Below, piece after piece: positions 51,467 to 59,718 of a stretch of DNA of 64,000 bases (the first letter of the stretch is position 1; each line of letters begins with the position of its first letter). The notes beneath the pieces were generated by a model. The model saw only the letters and a list, made by a program, of their open reading frames with translations, did not search any database and was not told where the DNA came from. The position numbers and the translations under genes were made by a program. The stretch comes from Thermus scotoductus DSM 8553 (GTDB lineage: Bacteria; Deinococcota; Deinococci; Deinococcales; Thermaceae), in assembly GCF_000381045.1 (NCBI RefSeq), contig NZ_KB905729.1, positions 62,001 to 126,000 on the forward strand. The letters are read 5' to 3'.

Positions 51467-52710
51467 AGGTGCTGGTGGTGGGTTCTGGGGGGCGGGAGCA
51501 TGCCCTCCTTTGGAAGGCGGCGCAAAGCCCCTTGGTGGATAGGCTCTATGCCGCTCCCGGCAATGCCGGGATGGCCCCTTTGGCGGAACTGGTGCCTTGG
51601 AATGGGGATGTGGAGGCCTTGGCGGACTGGGCCCTGGGCGAGGGGATAGACCTTACCCTGGTGGGCCCTGAAGCCCCCCTGGTGGAGGGGATTGCCGATG
51701 CCTTCCAAAAAAGGGGGCTCCTCATCTTTGGCCCCACCCAGAAGGCGGCCATGATTGAGGGTTCCAAGGCCTTTGCCAAGGGGCTTATGGAGCGGTACGG
51801 GATCCCCACGGCCCGCTATAGGGTTTTCCAGGATCCTATCCTGGCCCTGGAGTACCTGGAGGAGGTGGGGGTGCCCATCGTCATCAAGGACTCCGGGCTG
51901 GCGGCGGGCAAGGGGGTGACGGTGGCCTTTGACCTCCATACCGCCAAGCAGGCGGTGTCCAACCTCCTCTCGGGGCCCGAGGGCGGCGAGGTGGTCATGG
52001 AGGAGTACCTGGAAGGGGAGGAGGCCACGGTCCTGGCCTTAACCGATGGGGAGACCATCCTACCCCTCCTCCCTTCCCAGGACCACAAGCGCCTTCTGGA
52101 TGGGGACCAGGGTCCCATGACCGGGGGAATGGGGGCGGTGGCCCCTTATCCCATGGACGCCGCCATCTTCAGGCGGGTGGAGGAGGAGATCCTAAAGCCC
52201 TTGATCCAGGGTCTAAGGGCTGAAGGCGTGGTCTACCGGGGGGTGGTCTATGCGGGGCTGATGCTTACCCGGGAAGGCCCCAAGGTGTTGGAGTTCAACG
52301 CCCGTTTCGGCGACCCCGAGGCCCAGGCCCTTTTGCCCCTTTTGCAAAGCGATCTGGTGGAGCTGGCTCTGAGGGTGGCGGAGGGGCGGCTTAAGGGGGC
52401 GGAGCTCTCCTGGAGGGAGGGGGCCTCGGCCTGCGTGGTCCTTGCGGCCCCGGGCTACCCGGAAAACCCCAGGAAGGGCATTCCCCTGCACGTACCCGAG
52501 CCTCCGGAGGGGGTCCTGGTTTTCCATGCGGGGACCCGCCTCGAGGGTGGGGTGCTTTGGAGCCAGGGGGGCAGGGTGCTGAACGTGGTGGGTCTGGGCC
52601 AGGACCTGAAGGAGGCCTTGGAGCGCGCCTATGCCTTTATCCCCCGGGTGAGGTTCCCCGGGGCCCAGTACCGAAAGGACATTGGCCTTAGGGCCCTCAA
52701 AAGGGGCTAA
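51463..52710 (+). CDS. purD: Phosphoribosylamine-glycine ligase
   Basis: Second step of purine synthesis, ATP-grasp enzyme. 415 aa. VLVVGSGGREHALLWKAAQS (3-22), IKDSGLAAGKGVTVAF, EEYLEGEEATVLALTDG and EFNARFGDPEAQALL are PurD hallmarks. The ATG at 51463 overlaps the purN stop. The 3' end overlaps the converging exonuclease fusion gene by 4 bp. Confidence 0.95.
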   Translation: MKVLVVGSGGREHALLWKAAQSPLVDRLYAAPGNAGMAPLAELVPWNGDVEALADWALGEGIDLTLVGPEAPLVEGIADAFQKRGLLIFGPTQKAAMIEGSKAFAKGLMERYGIPTARYRVFQDPILALEYLEEVGVPIVIKDSGLAAGKGVTVAFDLHTAKQAVSNLLSGPEGGEVVMEEYLEGEEATVLALTDGETILPLLPSQDHKRLLDGDQGPMTGGMGAVAPYPMDAAIFRRVEEEILKPLIQGLRAEGVVYRGVVYAGLMLTREGPKVLEFNARFGDPEAQALLPLLQSDLVELALRVAEGRLKGAELSWREGASACVVLAAPGYPENPRKGIPLHVPEPPEGVLVFHAGTRLEGGVLWSQGGRVLNVVGLGQDLKEALERAYAFIPRVRFPGAQYRKDIGLRALKRG

Positions 52711-54602
52711 TACGTTAGCTTGGCCAAGGGAAGCTGGGCGCAGGCCCTAAGCACCTCTCCCAGGGTGCGGTAGCCCTTCTCCTTGAGGAGGGGGACCATG
52801 CGGGCGAAGACCTCGGCGGTCATGAGGGCGTCCCCCAAGGCGGTATGCCGCCCGACCACCGGTACCCCAAACCGCTCCGCCAAAGCCTCTAGACGGTGGT
52901 CCTTGAGGTCGGGGAAGAGGAGGTGGGAGAGGAGGAGGGTATCCACCAAGGGGGGTTGGTGGATACCCACCCGCCGCAGAAAGGCCATGTCAAAGGCTCC
53001 GTTATGGGCCAGGAGGACGCTATCCTCCAAAAAGGCGCGGAAGGCGGGAAGGACTTCTTCCAGGCGGGGCTTTCCCTTAAGCATCTCCCAGGTCAGCCCA
53101 TGCACCTCGCTGGAGACCTTGGGGATGGGCCGGCCTGGGTCCACCAGGGCCTCAAAGGCCTCTTGGCGGAGCACCCTTTGCCCCAGGACGTGCACCCCTC
53201 CTAGGGCGATGATGGCATCTTTTTCCGGGTCCAGGCCCGTGGTTTCCAGGTCAAAGGCGGTGTAGAGGAGGCTTTCCAAGGGGGCTTCTTCCAGGGCCTC
53301 CGGGACCTGGAGGAGGGTGAGGTCAAAGACCACGGCCCGGGGAGGGGGGCCCTCCTGGGTGGGAAGACGGGGGGCCTCCCGTGCGGGGAGAAGGAGGTGA
53401 AGGCGGGAAGCCTCGCCCCAGGCGCTTCCCCCCGAGCGTCCGGCTGCCTCCTCCAGAAGAGGGGGGAGCCGGATGCCCCGGCCTTCTTGGAGGGTCAGGG
53501 TAAGGTGGAGGAAACCATCCTCCCGCCTTCCTTCCAAAAAAGCTTCCTCCACCTCTTGGAGAGCCTCCGCCAAGCCCCTGGCCAGGACATAGGTATCGGC
53601 CAGGACGAGAAGACCCTTGGCCTCCTCCTCCAGGGAGAAGCCCGGGGTAATCCCCACTTCCCGCTCCAGGGTTTGCGCCAGGAGGGAAAGGAGGTCCTCC
53701 GCCAGCACCTCCGCCGCCTGGGCTTTGGGCTTCCAGGAGGCGATGAGCTGGCTGAGTTCTTCCGCCGTGGCCCTGGCGGTGCGCAGGAGGGATTGGAGGT
53801 GGGGGCTTTGCACCTCCAGGCCCAGGACCTCCACCAGGGCTTTGAGCCCGGCCAGCTTGTCCCGCAGGCGGTGGAGGAGCCTTCCATCCAGGGCTCCTTC
53901 CTCCTTGGCTCCTTCCAGGAGGACCAGATGCCCCTTCTCTCCCTCCAAGGGCACCACCTGAAGCCACAGGGCCCCCCTGGGTCCTTGGGTGAGGAAGCGC
54001 GCCTTCGGAAGGTTCAGGGCATGGACCCATAACCCCCGGTCCAAAAGGCCCAGAAGGCTCTTGCCCACCCCCAGGCCTTCCCCCAGAAGCTCCCGGGCGG
54101 CAAGGTTGTAGAGGAGGACCTGGCCCCTAGGGTTGGCCAGAACCACCCCCTGGGGTAGGTGGGCGATGAGGGCCGAAAGCCTCTTCCGCTCCTCTTCCAG
54201 GAGGGTCTTGGCTTCGGCGATCCGGGCTGCCACCTCTCTTTCCAGGGCCTCCTTCTCCTGGGCCAAGCGGTTGATGAGGCGGGCTAGGGTCTGGAGTTCC
54301 AAGGGGCCCCTAGGGCGGAGGCGGTGGCCCGGGTTGCTGAGGATTACCCCTGCTTCCTGCCCAAGGGCACGGGTTACTGCCAAGTAACCTAAAAACACCG
54401 GATATAGGAGGGCCCCAAGCACCAGAGCGAAGAGAGACCCGACGAAAAGGAGGGCAGGAACCTTGGTTTGAACCAGCCGGAGAAGTTCCCGGGCTAAGGT
54501 TTCCTCTCCTTGGAGCAGGAGAAGTAAGCCCAGGATCGCCGTACCCCCCACCAGAAGGAGGCCCAGGAGGAGGGCGCCCAAGAAGCGAAAGACCTCCTTC
54601 AT
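52707..54602 (-). CDS. Membrane PAS/kinase-like sensor fused to DnaQ-type exonuclease
   Basis: 631 aa with an unusual architecture. Two transmembrane helices lie at about 5-32 and 48-75. A coiled coil (110-143) and a PAS-like region (145-230, LIAHLPQGVVLANPRGQVLLYN) follow. A degenerate kinase-like helical/ATPase part spans about 245-400; I see no clear H, N or G boxes. Residues 448-631 form a DEDDh exonuclease: Asp451/Glu453 in FDLETTGLDP, Asp538 in AHNGAFDMAFL, His586 and Asp591 in GRHTALGDA. In related acetate clusters of Gammaproteobacteria a separate DnaQ-like gene occurs. Its start overlaps the response regulator stop by 4 bp. Confidence 0.85.
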   Translation of the reverse strand: MKEVFRFLGALLLGLLLVGGTAILGLLLLLQGEETLARELLRLVQTKVPALLFVGSLFALVLGALLYPVFLGYLAVTRALGQEAGVILSNPGHRLRPRGPLELQTLARLINRLAQEKEALEREVAARIAEAKTLLEEERKRLSALIAHLPQGVVLANPRGQVLLYNLAARELLGEGLGVGKSLLGLLDRGLWVHALNLPKARFLTQGPRGALWLQVVPLEGEKGHLVLLEGAKEEGALDGRLLHRLRDKLAGLKALVEVLGLEVQSPHLQSLLRTARATAEELSQLIASWKPKAQAAEVLAEDLLSLLAQTLEREVGITPGFSLEEEAKGLLVLADTYVLARGLAEALQEVEEAFLEGRREDGFLHLTLTLQEGRGIRLPPLLEEAAGRSGGSAWGEASRLHLLLPAREAPRLPTQEGPPPRAVVFDLTLLQVPEALEEAPLESLLYTAFDLETTGLDPEKDAIIALGGVHVLGQRVLRQEAFEALVDPGRPIPKVSSEVHGLTWEMLKGKPRLEEVLPAFRAFLEDSVLLAHNGAFDMAFLRRVGIHQPPLVDTLLLSHLLFPDLKDHRLEALAERFGVPVVGRHTALGDALMTAEVFARMVPLLKEKGYRTLGEVLRACAQLPLAKLTY

Positions 54603-54955
54603 CTCCCCGCCAGCCTTTCCACCTGGGCCAGGAGGTCCTGGGTGGCGAAGGGCTTGGCCATGAAGGCCTCGGCCCCGAGGGCCAGGGCCTTAGCCCGGTC
54701 CGCCTCCCGCCCCCGGGCGGTGAGGACCAGGACCTTGGGCCTTTGGGGCAGGGCCTTGGCCCGCTCCAAAACGGCGAAGCCATCCATGCCCGGAAGCATG
54801 AGGTCCAGCACCAAAAGGTCAAAGGCCCCTTGGCTCAGGGATTCCCAGGCCTCCTCCCCCGTGCGGGCCAGGACCACTTCGTGCCCTGCCTTCCTTAGCA
54901 GGAATTCCAGGGGAACCAGGATGCTTTCCTCATCGTCCACCACCAGGATTCTCAT
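54599..54955 (-). CDS. Receiver-only response regulator
   Basis: 118 aa: a complete CheY-like receiver and nothing else. Acidic pocket Asp7/Asp8 (VVDDEE), phospho-acceptor Asp51 (LVLDLMLPGMDG), Thr79 (LTAR), Lys101 (MAKPF). No DNA-binding domain, so output must go through protein contacts. It overlaps the symporter-kinase gene by 26 bp upstream and the exonuclease fusion by 4 bp downstream, making that fusion its likeliest partner (inference). Confidence 0.93.
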   Translation of the reverse strand: MRILVVDDEESILVPLEFLLRKAGHEVVLARTGEEAWESLSQGAFDLLVLDLMLPGMDGFAVLERAKALPQRPKVLVLTARGREADRAKALALGAEAFMAKPFATQDLLAQVERLAGR

Positions 54956-57440
54956 CCTTCACCTCCAAGGGCAGGGTAAAGGCGAACACCGCCCCTTCCC
55001 CCTCTTCCAGCCATATCCGCCCTCCAAGGCCTTCCACAAGCCTGCGTGCCAGGAAAAGCCCCAGGCCCGTGCCACCGGAGAAGCTCTGGAAGGGTTCAAA
55101 CACCAGGGCCCGGGCTTCCTCGGGTACCCCAGGTCCGTCGTCCTGGATGCGGAAAAGGGCTTCGGGGCCCGTCGTGGTGAGCTCGAGGCGCACCCGGCTT
55201 CGCGCGTGGCGCAAAGCGTTGTGCAGTAGGTTTAGGAGCACCTGGAGCACCCGGTCCCGATCGGTGAGGGCCTGGACCCCCGCCAGTTGGCATTCCATTG
55301 CAATCCCCTTTTCGCGGGCCAGGGGTTCCACCAGGGCCAAGGCCTCCTCCGCCAGGGCCTTTAGGTCCGTGGGGCTACGGGCCAAAGGTACCCCCGCTTG
55401 CAATCGGGTATAGGCCAGGACCTCTTCCACCAGGCGGGAAAGCCTGGCGGCCTCCTTGGCCAAAAGGGCGGTGAAGCGGCGCCTTTCCTCCTCCTCTAGG
55501 TCGGGGTTGGCCTCGAGGATCTCCGCCAAAGCCCGGACCGCGGTGAGGGGGGTTTTGAGCTCGTGGGAAACCGCGGCCAGGATCTCGTCCTTGGCCTGGT
55601 CCAGGGCTTTTAGGCGCTCGTAGGCTTCGGAAAGCTCCCTTTTGGCCTCCTCCAAGGCCCGGGCGTAGGCCCGCACCTCCCGCGACTCCCGGGCCGCTTC
55701 CTCCAGCAGGGTCTCCAGGGGAGGTGGGGGGGCTTCCGGGGCCTCCCGGGTGGCGGAAAGGAGGAGAAGCCTGGCGGTGGCGGGTCCTAGGGAAGCGGAG
55801 AGCCAAGACTCTGCCAAAGCCACCGCCTGGGGGCCTGTTAGGCCCAGGGCCTCTTCCCGGAACGCCTTTCCCACCTCGGGACCTAAGACCCGTTCCACCA
55901 AGGCGGTAAGCTCCGTAAGCTCGCCCGTCCGGCCCACCGGGATGCGCCCTTTACGGGTAAAGAGGGATACCCCCACCGCCAGGGCCAGGTTGACCCCCAG
56001 GCTTGCCAGAAAGCCGTGGGTGACCGGGTCCAGCCCCTGGATCCCCAGAAGTCCCTCCGGGTGGAGAAGGGGGTGGGGACCTTCCAAAAAACTGGGGGGA
56101 AGCCAACCGGAACGGGCCAGGGCGGGTAAAAAAAGGGTATAGGCCCAAACCAGCATGCCCCCAAGGAGGCCGGCCAGGGCTCCCTGGGGGGTGGCTCCCC
56201 TCCAAAAGAGGCCCAAGAGGCTTGCCGGGGCCAGCTGGGCCACGGCCACGAAGGAGATGAGGCCCATGGCCACCAAAGCGTAGGCCTCTCCCGCCAGCCG
56301 GAAGTAAAGGTAGGCCAGGAGCATAACCAGCAAAATGGAAATCCGCCGCCCCACCAAGAGGCTTCCCAAAGCCTTCCGGCGCAGAAGCAAGGGGGAAAGG
56401 AGGTGGTTGGAGATGAGGATGGAAAGGGCCAGGCTTTCCACGATGACCATAGCGGTGGCGGCGGAAACCCCCCCCAGGAAGGCCAAAAGGGCGAGCGCCG
56501 GACTTACGAACTCCAAGGGCAAGGCCAGCACGTAAAGATCAGGGTTTTCCTGGGGTAGAAGAAGGCGTCCCCAAAGGGCCAGGGGGACCACCGGCAGGTT
56601 GATGAGGAGGAGGTAGAGGGGAAAGAGCCAGGCGGCCAGGCGCAGGTGATGGGGGTTGGCGTTTTCCACTACGCTCACGTGAAACTGCCGGGGCAGAAAG
56701 AGAAAGGCCAAGCCGGAAAGGAGGACCAGGCTCACCCAGGCCAGATGGCCGGAAAGCCCTTCATGGGGTAGGAGGAGGGGCCGCAATCTGGGGTCCTCCT
56801 GGGCTTGAGGGAAGGGGTTTCCCAGTTGCCAAAGCACCACCCCCCCCACGAGGAGGAAGGCGAGGAGCTTGACCCCGGATTCAAAGGCCACCGCCAGCAC
56901 TAGCCCTGGGTGCTTTTCCGAAGGGTCCAGGTGCCGGGTACCAAAAAGGATGGCAAAAAGGGCCAAGAGCAAGGCGGTGGGGAGGGCCACGTCCACCAGG
57001 GGGGCTCTTCCCCCGCTCAAGAAGAGAAAGCCTTGGGCGATGGCCTTGAGCTGAAGGGCCAGGTAGGGCAATAGACCTACCACCAGGAAGCCAGCCACCA
57101 AGGAGCCTAAGGGGCCAGGGCCATAGCGCAGGAAAAGGAAGTCGGCCCAGGAGGTGAGGCGGTGGGTGCGGGCGAGTTCCAGTAGCCTTCCATGTAAAAA
57201 GGGCCAGAGGAGGAGGGCCAGGGTGGGGCCCAGGTAGATGGAGAGGAAGCCCATGCCCTCGGTAGCCGCTCGGCCCACGCTGCCGAAAAAGGTCCAAGCT
57301 GTAGCGTAGACGGCCAGGGAAAAGGCGTAGGCGTGGGCGCTTTGGGCTAGGGTTCTACCCCGGCCCTCTCCCCATAGGGCCACCAGGAACAAGGAGGCCA
57401 GGTAGAGGAAAAGGATGAGGAGAACCCAGAGGGTGCTCAT
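54930..57440 (-). CDS. Symporter-fused sensor histidine kinase (CbrA/CrbS-like)
   Basis: 836 aa. Residues about 1-520 are a Na+/solute symporter (SSF) domain with a dozen or more helices, starting LWVLLILFLYLASLFLVALW. After a coiled coil (about 585-615) comes a HisKA/HATPase unit: H-box SHELKTPLTAVRALAEIL with His626, N-box LLNLLHNALRHA, G1 DDGPGVPEEA, G2 GGTGLGLFLARRL. Proteins of this build (CbrA, CrbS) control carbon or acetate use. The ATG at 57440 is chosen because the SSF begins there. It overlaps the small 58-aa membrane gene (ATGA). Confidence 0.92.
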   Translation of the reverse strand: MSTLWVLLILFLYLASLFLVALWGEGRGRTLAQSAHAYAFSLAVYATAWTFFGSVGRAATEGMGFLSIYLGPTLALLLWPFLHGRLLELARTHRLTSWADFLFLRYGPGPLGSLVAGFLVVGLLPYLALQLKAIAQGFLFLSGGRAPLVDVALPTALLLALFAILFGTRHLDPSEKHPGLVLAVAFESGVKLLAFLLVGGVVLWQLGNPFPQAQEDPRLRPLLLPHEGLSGHLAWVSLVLLSGLAFLFLPRQFHVSVVENANPHHLRLAAWLFPLYLLLINLPVVPLALWGRLLLPQENPDLYVLALPLEFVSPALALLAFLGGVSAATAMVIVESLALSILISNHLLSPLLLRRKALGSLLVGRRISILLVMLLAYLYFRLAGEAYALVAMGLISFVAVAQLAPASLLGLFWRGATPQGALAGLLGGMLVWAYTLFLPALARSGWLPPSFLEGPHPLLHPEGLLGIQGLDPVTHGFLASLGVNLALAVGVSLFTRKGRIPVGRTGELTELTALVERVLGPEVGKAFREEALGLTGPQAVALAESWLSASLGPATARLLLLSATREAPEAPPPPLETLLEEAARESREVRAYARALEEAKRELSEAYERLKALDQAKDEILAAVSHELKTPLTAVRALAEILEANPDLEEEERRRFTALLAKEAARLSRLVEEVLAYTRLQAGVPLARSPTDLKALAEEALALVEPLAREKGIAMECQLAGVQALTDRDRVLQVLLNLLHNALRHARSRVRLELTTTGPEALFRIQDDGPGVPEEARALVFEPFQSFSGGTGLGLFLARRLVEGLGGRIWLEEGEGAVFAFTLPLEVKDENPGGGR

Positions 57441-57613
57441 GGCTTGCGGTAAAGAAAGTAGGCGAGGAGGATCACCAAGCCCCAGGCCAGGAAGAGGTAA
57501 AGGTATAAAAGGGGAAGCCCCCAAGGCCCCTTTTCCCCTAGGGGGAGGAGATCGAAGGGAGGGGTAAAGAGGACCCAAGCTAAAAAGAAGAGGGCCAGCG
57601 CTCTTTCCTTCAT
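57437..57613 (-). CDS. 58-aa membrane protein coupled to the symporter-kinase
   Basis: Two hydrophobic segments, ALALFFLAWVLFTPPFDLL and LPLLYLYLFLAWGLVILLAY. The ATG at 57613 overlaps the DUF294 stop and its own stop overlaps the kinase start, so it is locked between the two by translation coupling. Small two-helix proteins precede the symporter-kinase in other bacteria too (CbrX with CbrA). It may be an accessory subunit of the symporter domain. Confidence 0.7.
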   Translation of the reverse strand: MKERALALFFLAWVLFTPPFDLLPLGEKGPWGLPLLYLYLFLAWGLVILLAYFLYRKP

Positions 57614-59358
57614 CGCAACTGGAAGCTTCTTGCGGTACTTTCCTGGAGTTCGGCGATGGCACGGAAGCCCTCGAGGGCCCGCCGTTTCTCCGTGGTACCT
57701 AGGGCAGACCAAAGCACCCGGTTGTCCACCCCCTTCCCCTGGCGCAGGGCGGCAAGCTGGTGTTTTAGGCGCAGGGCGAAGAAGAAGCGGAAGGCCTCCT
57801 CGAGGCGCTCCGCTCCCTCTTGGCTTAGGGTGCCTCCTTCCGCCGCTGCCTTGAGCCTTTCCACCGTGCCCTTGGCCAGGCTCCCCGCCATGAGGGCGTA
57901 AAGCCGGGCCAGGGCCACGATGGGGGCGAGGGCGTGGCGCTTGAGATCCACAAAGCCCTCCTCTGTGCGCACCCTTCCAAAAAGGCCCAAGGGAGGGCGG
58001 AACTCCAGGCTGGCCTGGGCCAGGTGGTAAAGGAAGACCCCCTTCCGGCTTCCCTCCAGGATGGTTTCCTCCAGGGGCTTTAGGGAAAGGCTCCCCGCCG
58101 CCTTGCGCAGGTCAAAGAAGATCTGGGTTTCCAGGAGGGCCTGGGGTTCGGGGGCCTCCATCCAGCGGCGGAAGGTTTCCTGCCATTCCGGCAGGGTCTT
58201 GCGCCAGCGGGTGGCCATGTACCCTCCCTTGCACTCGGGGATCCCGGCCCGGATCAGCCCCCCCACCACGTGCTCCGCCAGGGCCTGGAAGTAGGCCTCA
58301 TGGCCGTCACTTTCCAGCACCAAGGCGTTGTCCTGATCTGTAAGGAGGGCCTGCTCCCGCCTTCCCTCCGAGCCGAAGACCAAAAAGGCGTAGGCCACGG
58401 GAGGGGGGCCCAAGGCGGCTTCCGCCTCCCGCACCAGGCGGCGGATGAGGGCGTCGTTGAGGGAGGCCACCACCCGGCCGATCTCCACCCCGCCCAAGCC
58501 CCTCTGGAAGAGGCCTTCCACCAGGGAGGCCACCTCGAGGCTATACCGCTCCAGCTCCAGCCTTTCGATCCGCCTCAGGAGGAGGAGGGGGCTTTGCGCC
58601 TGGTTCAGGAGGAGGTCGGTGTGGGTGACCACCCCCACCACCCGTTCCCCTTCCGTGAGGGGCAGGTGGTGGATTCCCCGCTCCACCATGGCGGCCAGGG
58701 CTTCGTAGACGGGGGTTTCCGCTGGGAGGGAGAAGAGGGGAGAAGTCATCACCTCCCCCACGGGGGTGGAAGGGGGGCGGCCCTCGGCCAGGACCCGGTT
58801 CCTCAGGTCGCGGTCGGTGAGGATGCCCGGGGGTTCGCCTTCCACCAGGAGGCTGGAGATGCCTTCCTGGCGCATCCTCCTGGCCGCTTCCTCCACGGTG
58901 GCGGAAGGCGGGATAAAGGCGGGCGGGCGGCGTACCAGCTGGCCCACCGGCGAGAAGAGGGAGGGGGCTGGGGCCAGCCTGAGCCGGACCCGTTCCACCA
59001 GGCCCTGGCCGAAAAAGCGGGCTACATCTGGATAGGCCAGAAGCCTTTGGAAGGCCTCCTTGGGAAAGGCCAGGACCTTAACCGGCGTTTTGGCCACCAC
59101 GCTTAGGGAAGGAGGCTCCCCGGAGAGGAGGGAGGGGAAGCCGAAAAACTCCCCCGCCTCGAGGGTCCCCACCTCCTCTTCCCCGTCCACCAGGGCCACG
59201 CTTCCCTCCAGGAGCAGGTACAGGGCCTGCGCGGGCTCGCCCCCCTGGTCCAGGAGAAAGGTGCCAGGGGGATGTTCTTCCGCCCGGGCTTCCTTCAGCA
59301 GGGCTTCCCGTTCAGCCTCGGGAAGGGCGTTTAGGGGTGGAAGGGTTCTGGGATCCAT
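57610..59358 (-). CDS. cNMP-binding / CBS / DUF294 nucleotidyltransferase-like protein
   Basis: 582 aa. A cyclic-nucleotide-binding-like domain lies at about 10-125 (LEAGEFFGFPSLLSGEPPSL). Two CBS domains follow (about 140-260; TVEEAARRMRQEGISSLLV and PVYEALAAMVERGIHHLPL). A DUF294 nucleotidyltransferase domain has FGSEGRREQALLTDQDNALV, i.e. the GS ... DxD motif, and a helical end. This architecture recurs in acetate/ActP gene clusters. An adenylate-sensing role that adjusts acetate activation is inference. Confidence 0.88.
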   Translation of the reverse strand: MDPRTLPPLNALPEAEREALLKEARAEEHPPGTFLLDQGGEPAQALYLLLEGSVALVDGEEEVGTLEAGEFFGFPSLLSGEPPSLSVVAKTPVKVLAFPKEAFQRLLAYPDVARFFGQGLVERVRLRLAPAPSLFSPVGQLVRRPPAFIPPSATVEEAARRMRQEGISSLLVEGEPPGILTDRDLRNRVLAEGRPPSTPVGEVMTSPLFSLPAETPVYEALAAMVERGIHHLPLTEGERVVGVVTHTDLLLNQAQSPLLLLRRIERLELERYSLEVASLVEGLFQRGLGGVEIGRVVASLNDALIRRLVREAEAALGPPPVAYAFLVFGSEGRREQALLTDQDNALVLESDGHEAYFQALAEHVVGGLIRAGIPECKGGYMATRWRKTLPEWQETFRRWMEAPEPQALLETQIFFDLRKAAGSLSLKPLEETILEGSRKGVFLYHLAQASLEFRPPLGLFGRVRTEEGFVDLKRHALAPIVALARLYALMAGSLAKGTVERLKAAAEGGTLSQEGAERLEEAFRFFFALRLKHQLAALRQGKGVDNRVLWSALGTTEKRRALEGFRAIAELQESTARSFQLR

Positions 59359-59680
59359 ACTCCGGGGTCAGCCAGGCCAGGAGGGGAACCAGGAGGTGAA
59401 GGGCCACCTGGGCCTGCAGGAGGATCAGAAGGCCAATGCCCAGCATGAAGGCCGGGGGGAGAAGCACCACCAGGCGGATCACCCGGCCTATCCCCGGCTC
59501 GGGTAAGGGCCAGATGCGGTGGTAAAGGATCCCAAGCCCCACCCCGACACCGGCTCCCAGGGCGATCTGGAGCAGGGTAACCGGGGTGGGGAAGGGAAGG
59601 CCCAGGAGGTAGTGGCCCGTGAGGTAGAAGCCGAAGAACACCACCAGGCTTCCCAGGTAAAACCGCAGGTAATGGAGCAT
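59312..59680 (-). CDS. Small polytopic membrane protein
   Basis: 122 aa, three or four hydrophobic helices (YLGSLVVFFGFYLTGHYLLG; TLLQIALGAGVGVGLGILY; LVVLLPPAFMLGIGLLILL). It overlaps the DUF294 gene start by 47 bp, so it is within the operon. No family recognised. Possibly an accessory membrane subunit of the acetate cluster. Confidence 0.6.
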   Translation of the reverse strand: MLHYLRFYLGSLVVFFGFYLTGHYLLGLPFPTPVTLLQIALGAGVGVGLGILYHRIWPLPEPGIGRVIRLVVLLPPAFMLGIGLLILLQAQVALHLLVPLLAWLTPEYGSQNPSTPKRPSRG

Positions 59681-59718
59681 GAGGATAGTTTAAGGGGGGC
59701 AGAAGCCCCCCTCGTGGT

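Noticed and set aside
54930-57662. Longer symporter-kinase start at 57662
   Set aside because: The extra 74 residues overlap the 58-aa gene and the DUF294 end, are proline-rich, and precede a symporter domain that starts naturally at the ATG 57440.
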